Shown here piece after piece: positions 57,774-64,000 of a stretch of 64,000 nt of DNA. The stretch's first letter is position 1. Every line of letters starts with the position of its first letter. The position numbers and the translations under genes are program-made. The stretch is from Spongilla lacustris (Eukaryota > Porifera > Demospongiae > Spongillida > Spongillidae), in assembly GCA_949361645.1 (NCBI GenBank), contig OX442433.1:2207879-2271878 (forward strand), given 5' to 3'. Below the pieces are notes generated by a model. That model saw only the letters and a program-made list of their open reading frames with translations, had not been told where the DNA came from and did not search any database.

Positions 57774-58015
57774 CTGTCTTCAATCTGTCTTCAAACTATG
57801 AAGGAAGAAAACACAAGTTTGTCCACGGGAGGATGGAACAACAAGAAGCTTGTTCAGGGGGTATATACAAGTCTGTGGAGACATACACATGTAATAAATG
57901 CTTGTCTAGGTTTTTTTAAATATGTATATTGTCCCGGGGGGGGGGGGGGGGGGGGTATGTTTGCAATTATTGTCATCCATATGGACCAATATGTATGTAT
58001 GCTCGTGTATTGTAG

Positions 58016-61000
58016 CAACTCTGATCAGAATTGCATGAAGTGTGGTCAGCCAGCCAACTTGTTTGCAAGAATGAAAGACCCATTCTGCAGGTGAGCGAGG
58101 GTAGGCAGGGGTGGAGGGGGGGGGGGGGTACCCCACAACATCCCTGTGACCTCCAATGTTTACACTTGCAGAGATTGCTTTTATCAATACTTCACGCATC
58201 GCTTCAGAGCAATGTTTGGCCGCTCCAAGCTTGTTCGCAACGGAGACAAGGTAGGGCAGTTTATAATGATAAGGTGCACAGGGTGCTGCATCAATCATTG
58301 CCAGTCCGAAAGGCACAGTGGCCGGCAGAAACGTTTACTGGGGAGTATATAGAGTGGTATTGGTTAATTATAGACATCCGTATAGTCATGTATCTTGTCC
58401 TGTCATATTATTGTACTGCATGTTGTGGTTCATGTGCCGCTGTATATACCCCCAAGTGCAAATGATCAATAAAAACTTCATACAAGCATACACATGTACT
58501 GAGTACAAGAGTTTTACTTTTCTGTCACCGTAATCACATCTGCCTATCATCCCTTGCTGTTTTGAGCTTTTCATTATGCTGTAAGTTTATTAAACATGAT
58601 TTAAGGCCTAAACAAGTTTGTTAACAATATGTCAACATGACTCCCTAATGAAGCCGTATACATGTTATTTGATCAGTCATTGAATGATATTATTGTTGGT
58701 ACATGTACCAAGTATTATTGAACTTCAATATTTTAATTAAAATATACTTTACATTAACAATTATATATTGCAATCATAGTCCTTGCTTTAGCAATTTTTG
58801 TAGCACAGTGTGCATATTTTTAACTTGTTACATTAAGTTATTCTAATGCAACTTACACAGGTAACCGCTGATTTGAAAATCAACACCCACATATTCAAGA
58901 TACAAAGTACATCATCACTATAAATCAAATTAAGGTTGATTAATACTTGGTACCAACAATAGGTAATAAGGCAACTCTTCTCTTCATCAAGACTGCTGAT
59001 GTTCTTGAAATAGTAAAAATACATGCACAGTTCTTGATAAGGGGAGGTAGCTACATGTAATCACAGTTCCTCATGCAGTTGAGAGTTGTTCCTCAAAAGT
59101 ATGGTATATTTTCAGGTGCTGTTGGCTTTCTCTGGAGGGCAGAGCTCCAGTGTGCTGCTGTCTGTTGTGAAGGAGGTGAGATGTGTTCTGGGTGATGGTC
59201 GAGAGAGAAACATGCTTACCTCACCAGGGCCTGAGCAAGAGCACTCACAGGAAGCTGCGCTTTGTACCCACTGTCCTGGTCATTGATGGTGAGTGCTAGT
59301 CTGCAGGGAAGGGGGCCGAGTGGACATATCCATTAGTGCGTGTAGTGTTCAAATCATATTGCAATACAGTTGTGTCTGCTTATAGCGTGTAGAAGTGATC
59401 TCATACATGTATATGTATGGTCTGAAATGGCTGGTAGACATGTCCAATTTAAGGGGTTTTTTTGTCCAAGGGTCCTTGGTTCCAGCTGTGTACATATGTA
59501 CCTGTACTTGAATGACTAAAACTTTTCCTACCCTTATGTGTCGTCCAATAGAAGGTGCATTCCATGGACACTCCTGGGATGATCGCTGTCAGTTTCTAGC
59601 TGAGGCAGTGGCCATGGCTATGAGGGTGAACTTTCCAGTGATGTTCACGCGAATGGAGCAGGTGAGGTGTACATGGAGTAGGGGATGCATACCTGTTGCT
59701 CCTTGTGATCAGGTGATGCATGTCTGTTGCTCCTTGTGATCAGGTGATGCATGCCTGTTGCTCCTGGCGATCAGGTGATGCATGCCTGTTGCTCCTGGTG
59801 ATCAGGTGATGCATGCCTGTTGCTCCTTGTGATCAGGTGATGCATGTCTGTTGCTCCTTGTGATCAGGTGATGCATGCCTGTTGCTCCTGGCGATCAGGT
59901 GATGCATGCCTGTTGCTCCTGGTGATCAGGTGATGCATGCCTGTTGCTCCTGGCGATCAGGTGATGCATGCCTGTTGCTCCTGGTGATCAGGTGATGCAT
60001 GCCTGTTGCTCCTGGTAATCAGGTGATGCATCCCTGTTGCTCCTGGTGATCAGGTGATACATGCCTGTTGCTCCTGGTGATCAGGTGATGCATCCCTGTT
60101 GCTCCTGGTGATCAGGTGATGCATGCCTGTTGCTTCTGGTGATCAGGTGATGCATGCCTGTTGCTCCTGGCGATCAGGTGATGCATGCCTGTTGCTCCTG
60201 GTGATCAGGTGATGCATGCCTGTTGCTCCTGGTGATCAGGTGATGCATCCCTGTTGCTCCTGGTGATCAGGTGATACATGCCTGTTGCTCCTGGTGATCA
60301 GGTGATGCATCCCTGTTGCTCCTGGTGATCAGGTGATGCATGCCTGTTGCTCCTGGTGATCAGGGGATGCATGCCTGTTGCTCCTTGAGATCAGGTGATG
60401 CATGTCTGTTGCTTCTGGTGATCAGGTGATGCATGCCTGTTGCTCCTGGTGATCAGGTGATGCATGCCTGTTGCTCCTGGTGATCAGGTGATGCATGCCT
60501 GTTGCTCCTGGTGATCAGGTGATGCATGTCTGTTGCTCCTGGTAATCAGGTGATGCATGCCTGTTGCTTCTAGTGATCAGGTGATGCATGCCTGTTGCTC
60601 CTGGTGATCAGGTGATGCATGCCTGTTGCTTCTAGTGATCAGGTGATGCATGCCTGTTGCTCCTGGTGATCAGGTGATGCATGCCTGTTGCCTCTAGTGA
60701 TCAGGTGATGCATGCCTGCTGCTCCTGGTGATCAGGTGATGCATGCCTGTTGCTTCTAGTCATCAGGTAATGCATGCCTGTTGCTCCTGGTGATCAGGTG
60801 ATGCATACCTGTTGCTCAATTGCATGTACATGTATGTGGGTATCTATTACACAATTGTGGTAACAATGTACATATGCAATATTAAGAAATACTGTCATTG
60901 AAAAAGGTCACCTTTTTACAATGTACTACTAGTTATTGGTCATTAAACGCCCTTATAGCTAGCTGTTATATACTTTCCTGCAGTACACGTTTCATTAACT

Positions 61001-63990
61001 ACAAGTATGTCATCTTAATCTTTGATGCACGTAGGTCCTTGGGACGTACCAAGCATTCAATGTAGAAGACTACTACACTGCACCCCACCAACATGATATA
61101 CCTCATGCTGGGAGAGGGCCTCATGCTGCAGGTGTGGAAGTAAAGGCTCTCGCAGGCCTGGGCACTGCTGAGGCAAACGTCCCAGTGCCTTCTGAGGCAA
61201 GTGTGCAAGCAGATGTGCGGCAGGCAGGTGGAGACATGCATTTAGGCGTGCTGACTGATGAAGACAGGGAGCCATTTGAACTGCCTGTGGACATGTTGGA
61301 TGATCACAGTGATGTCATCAAGTCTGCTCCCATGACTTCTGCGTTACCAGAGACCCAGGGGCCCTCCCATCAGCCACCTTTATTAGAGCACACCATTGCA
61401 AGGCTCAAAGATGTACTTGGCACTGTGGGTCAGGATGTGAAGTTGAGTGACAGGTTGGCAAAGCTGTCTGAGACAACTATTTCTACAACTGCAAAAGAAA
61501 ACCTCCTGTTGTCGTTGAGGTGTGTTGGGAATTCATTGTGTGCATTAGGCTGTGTGTTGGGTGTGCTGAGTGTTGTGAATGTTTGGGTATGCAGTGGTTT
61601 TGCATGGTAATCTTGAGGTGGGTATATACATGTACATTTACATGTAGTTTGTGTGTTGTAGTGCACTGGATGTGTTGTGGGCTCTCTAGCACACAACACA
61701 TCTGGTGAACTCCTATCTGCAATGTGGCAATTTGTAGCTTGTTTGCAGGCATCAGCTGCTGGTTGAGGTGGCCAGGAGCCATGACTTTGCTAATGTGAGT
61801 AGTCATGTGCACCACATGTGCTCACCTGCTCATGTACCTCATGTCCACCTGCTCATGTACCTCATGTCCACCTGCTCATGTGCATCATGTCCACCTGCTC
61901 ATGTGTGTCATGTCCACCTGCTCATGTGCATCATGTCCACCTGCTCATGTGCCTCATGTCCACCTGCTCATGTACCTCAGCTCATGTACCTCATGTCCAC
62001 CTGCTCATGTACCTCATGTCCACCTGCTCATGTGCCTCATGCCCACCTGCTCATGTGCATCACCTGCTCATGTGCCTCATGTCCACCTGCTCATGTGCAT
62101 CATGTCCACCTGCTCATATGCGTCATGTCCACCTGCTCATGTGCCTCATGTCCACCTGCTCATGTGCCTCATGTCCACCTGCTCATGTGCATCTGCTCAT
62201 GAGCATCATGTCCACCTGCTCATGTGTATCATGTCCACCTGCTCATGTGCATCATGTCCACCTGCTCATGTGCATCATGTCCACCTGCTCATGTGCATCA
62301 TGTCCACCTGCTCATGTGCATCATGTCCACCTGCTCATGTGCATCATGTCCACCTGCTCATGTACCTCATGTCCACCTGCTCATGTGCATCATGTCCACC
62401 TGCTCATTTGCATCATGTCCACCTGCTCATGTGCATCATGTCCACCTGCTCATGTGCATCATGTCCACCTGCTCATGTGCATCATGTCCACCTGCTCATG
62501 TGCATCATGTCCACCTGCTCATGTACCTCATGTCCACCTGCTCATGTGCATCATGTCCACCTGCTCATTTGCATCATGTCCACCTGCTCATGTGCATCAT
62601 GTCCACCTGCTCATGTGCATCATGTCCACCTGCTCATGTGCATCATGTCCACCTGCTCATGTGCATCATGTCCACCTACTCATGTGCATCATGTCCACCT
62701 GCTCATGTGCATCATGTCCACCTGCTCACGTACATCATGTCCACCTGCTCACGTGCATCATGTCCACCTGCTCACGTGCATCATGTCCACCTGCTCACGT
62801 GCATCATGTCCACCTGCTCATAGCATGTGTACTACTGTGTTCTGTGCTACACCTTTACGCCTGCACCGTCACACCTGCACTATCACACCTACACCATCAC
62901 ACCATCATTTAAAACAGGTGTTAGTTGGTGATTGTGCTACATCTCTGGCAGTGAGGCTCATTGGGAATGTGGCACAAGGACGAGGTGGAACGCTTCCCCT
63001 TGACATAGTACGTTATTTATAGTCATGGGTTGGGATCTTTGTTGTGAAGGGACATGTTATACTCAGTGAGGATGTTCTATGTGTGGGGAGGGAGGTCCTG
63101 TAGTTTTGTCAGGTTAGGTACTTGCAGAAACCTATGTATCTGTTCAATGTCAGTTTGTGGATTTTACTTTTGTTTTCTTGTTTTGCAAGGACCAAATAAT
63201 TCCAACCCACCCCCATAGTCATCATTATTTGGGAAATTTAAAGACTTATATTAAATCCCTTTGTGTGTTACAAGCAACAGATTTACATGCAGGCAACAAA
63301 TATCTAAATACCTCAAAATGGGAAAAAGTAATAAAGGAAAAAAACTAGCAACCACAAAATGACACTGAACAGATCTATAGTTCGGCTCACACAAGATGCA
63401 CCTTTACATGTAAATACCAGTTACAGCAATGCTCCCAACCGTTGTATTGAATCACATTGGCTCGATGGTTCTTACTGTTTGGCTATGCATTGCACATGTA
63501 CACCACCCCTTCAAATATATACATAACTACACTATGTCAGTTATTAAGTACTATTAGTGATTTTGATTTGCTATATTAGGGATTTTCTGATGACAGGTGC
63601 AAAGGAGTCACAATTTTTCGACCATTAAGGTACAGAACACAGATAACTTAAACTTTATGGTGTTTACATGTACTTTTGTAGAGAATTTCCGGAAACAGAA
63701 ATTGAATCGTACGCGAAACTTTTGAATGTGCAATTCCGACAGGCATCAGTGGTGAGCTAGAGCGTTGTTTAATGTGTAGGCCGCGTGGCCCAACGGTTAA
63801 GGCGTCTGACTTCGGATCAGAAGATTGGGGGTTCAAATCCCCTCGCGGTCACTTTTTTTATTTTTATTTTTATTTTTATTTTTTAATGTGCATATCAGGT
63901 ACCTATGACGGTGAGTGTGGAATATCTAACACGCAATTTTATCAGACATTTGCAAGCGAACTTTCCTTCAACAGTCAACACTATCTTTCG
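58016..63990 (+). CDS. CTU2: CTU2 (cytosolic tRNA 2-thiolation subunit 2), 3' end beyond window
   Basis: CTU2/Ncs2 pairs with CTU1/Ncs6 to thiolate wobble uridine 34 of cytosolic tRNAs Lys(UUU), Glu(UUC) and Gln(UUG), using sulfur carried by URM1. The exons are 58016-58090, 58172-58250, 59116-59175, 59228-59288, 59552-59661, 61035-61519, 61749-61794, 62918-63007, 63580-63629, 63682-63751 and 63899-63990. All are GT-AG and phase-consistent. The order of motifs is: CMKCGQ...FCRDCF (zinc cysteines), HRFRAMFG, VLLAFSGGQSSSVLL (the PP-loop-like motif, with Ser where catalytic relatives have Asp), LRFVPTVLVIDEGAFHG, AKENLLLSLRHQLL, VLVGDCATSLAVRLI, GFSDDR, then RHLQANFPSTVNTIFR. Exon 6 carries an extra acidic linker of about 80 residues. 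The start codon exon is not found: a candidate ATG at 57450 has a donor in the wrong phase. The C-terminal exons lie past 64000. Confidence 0.93.
59680..60818 (+). repeat. 31-bp minisatellite in CTU2 intron 5
   Basis: The unit is ggtgatgcatgcctgttg followed by ctcctggtgatca, about 37 copies by length. It starts some 20 bases after the donor of exon 59552-59661. Variants differ by single bases (ctcctgg, cttctag, ctccttg). Each unit junction reads atCAGGTGATG, resembling the donor itself. Confidence 0.95.
61803..62822 (+). repeat. 23-bp minisatellite in CTU2 intron 7
   Basis: The unit is catgtccacctgctcatgtg plus cat, about 44 copies by length. It starts eight bases after the donor of exon 61749-61794. 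Because 23 is not a multiple of three and no frame contains a stop, all three plus frames stay open (up to 405 codons). These are not genes. Confidence 0.95.
63779..63851 (+). tRNA. tRNA-Arg (anticodon TCG)
   Basis: This 73-nt gene folds into a full cloverleaf. Acceptor GGCCGCG pairs with CGCGGTC and the discriminator is A. The anticodon stem TCTGA/TCAGA encloses loop CTTCGGA with anticodon TCG at 63812-63814. The A box (TGGCCCAACGG, 63786-63796) and B box (GGTTCAAATCC, 63830-63840) fit RNA polymerase III consensus. It has no intron and no encoded CCA, as usual in eukaryotes. It reads CGA codons. It lies inside the 147-bp CTU2 intron 63752-63898, same strand. It closely resembles metazoan tRNA-Arg(TCG). 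Confidence 0.97.
63853..63859 (+). terminator. RNA polymerase III T7 terminator of the tRNA
   Basis: A run of seven T's starts two bases after the tRNA and is followed by further T4-T6 runs (up to 63885). The runs also form the pyrimidine-rich stretch before the intron's acceptor. Confidence 0.85.
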
Positions 63991-64000
63991 GTATGTGAAA

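Noticed and set aside
57798..58094. Single-exon start for CTU2 at 57798
   Set aside because: The frame crosses a long poly-G tract. A good acceptor (gtattgtag) at 58015 indicates that the sequence before it is intron.
61805..63022. 405-codon plus-strand ORF
   Set aside because: It is translation of the 23-bp minisatellite in CTU2 intron 7, merged with the next CTU2 exon. All three frames are open.

Overview
The window looks like a euchromatic but repeat-rich contig from an invertebrate animal, most likely a demosponge. Host genes have many short introns with GT-AG borders. A TRAF-family gene closely resembles the expanded TRAF-like proteins I know from sponges. The DNA is AT-rich with long homopolymer C/G tracts, and the transposon families (Ty3/gypsy, CACTA-like, restriction-endonuclease-type LINEs, RING/transposase-like genes) are those seen in sponges and cnidarians. 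The species assignment is an inference.

Layout. 1-3.2 kb: mostly non-coding, then two out-of-order LINE fragments. 3.6-11.6 kb: a decayed CACTA/EnSpm-type transposase gene, split by a young Ty3/gypsy element (4884-9337) with identical 141-bp LTRs and a 5-bp target duplication. 12.9-14.7 kb: a spliced host-like gene of unknown function; 10 introns with consistent phases can be traced. 15.35-26.87 kb: an 11.5-kb satellite array of about 160-bp monomers with higher-order repeats. 28.9-36.6 kb: a graveyard of a RING-finger transposon-associated gene, LINEs and an old gypsy copy. 38.0-39.2 kb: a TRAF-like gene (RING, TRAF zinc fingers, MATH). 40-50.7 kb: a tandem segmental duplication carrying two copies of an unrecognised minus-strand gene whose protein starts MGNTC (predicted N-myristoylation), followed by a coiled coil and a CxxC-type finger. 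Each copy also has an internal exon duplication, and the two copies carry different inserted elements. 51.9-56.7 kb: a TA-flanked DNA transposon and a large imperfect inverted repeat (about 4.6 kb overall). 58.0-64.0 kb: CTU2, the partner subunit of the cytosolic tRNA thiolase. Eleven coding exons are traceable, and it runs off the window end. Two of its introns are filled with 31-bp and 23-bp minisatellites that begin right after the 5' splice site, and its last visible intron contains a complete tRNA-Arg(TCG) gene.

How genes relate: there are no operons. CTU2 (tRNA wobble-uridine thiolation), TRAF (signalling adaptor) and the two MGNTC paralogues are independent loci. The strongest candidates for something undescribed are the duplicated MGNTC gene family, the satellite with nested higher-order repeats, and the minisatellites rooted at splice donors of CTU2.
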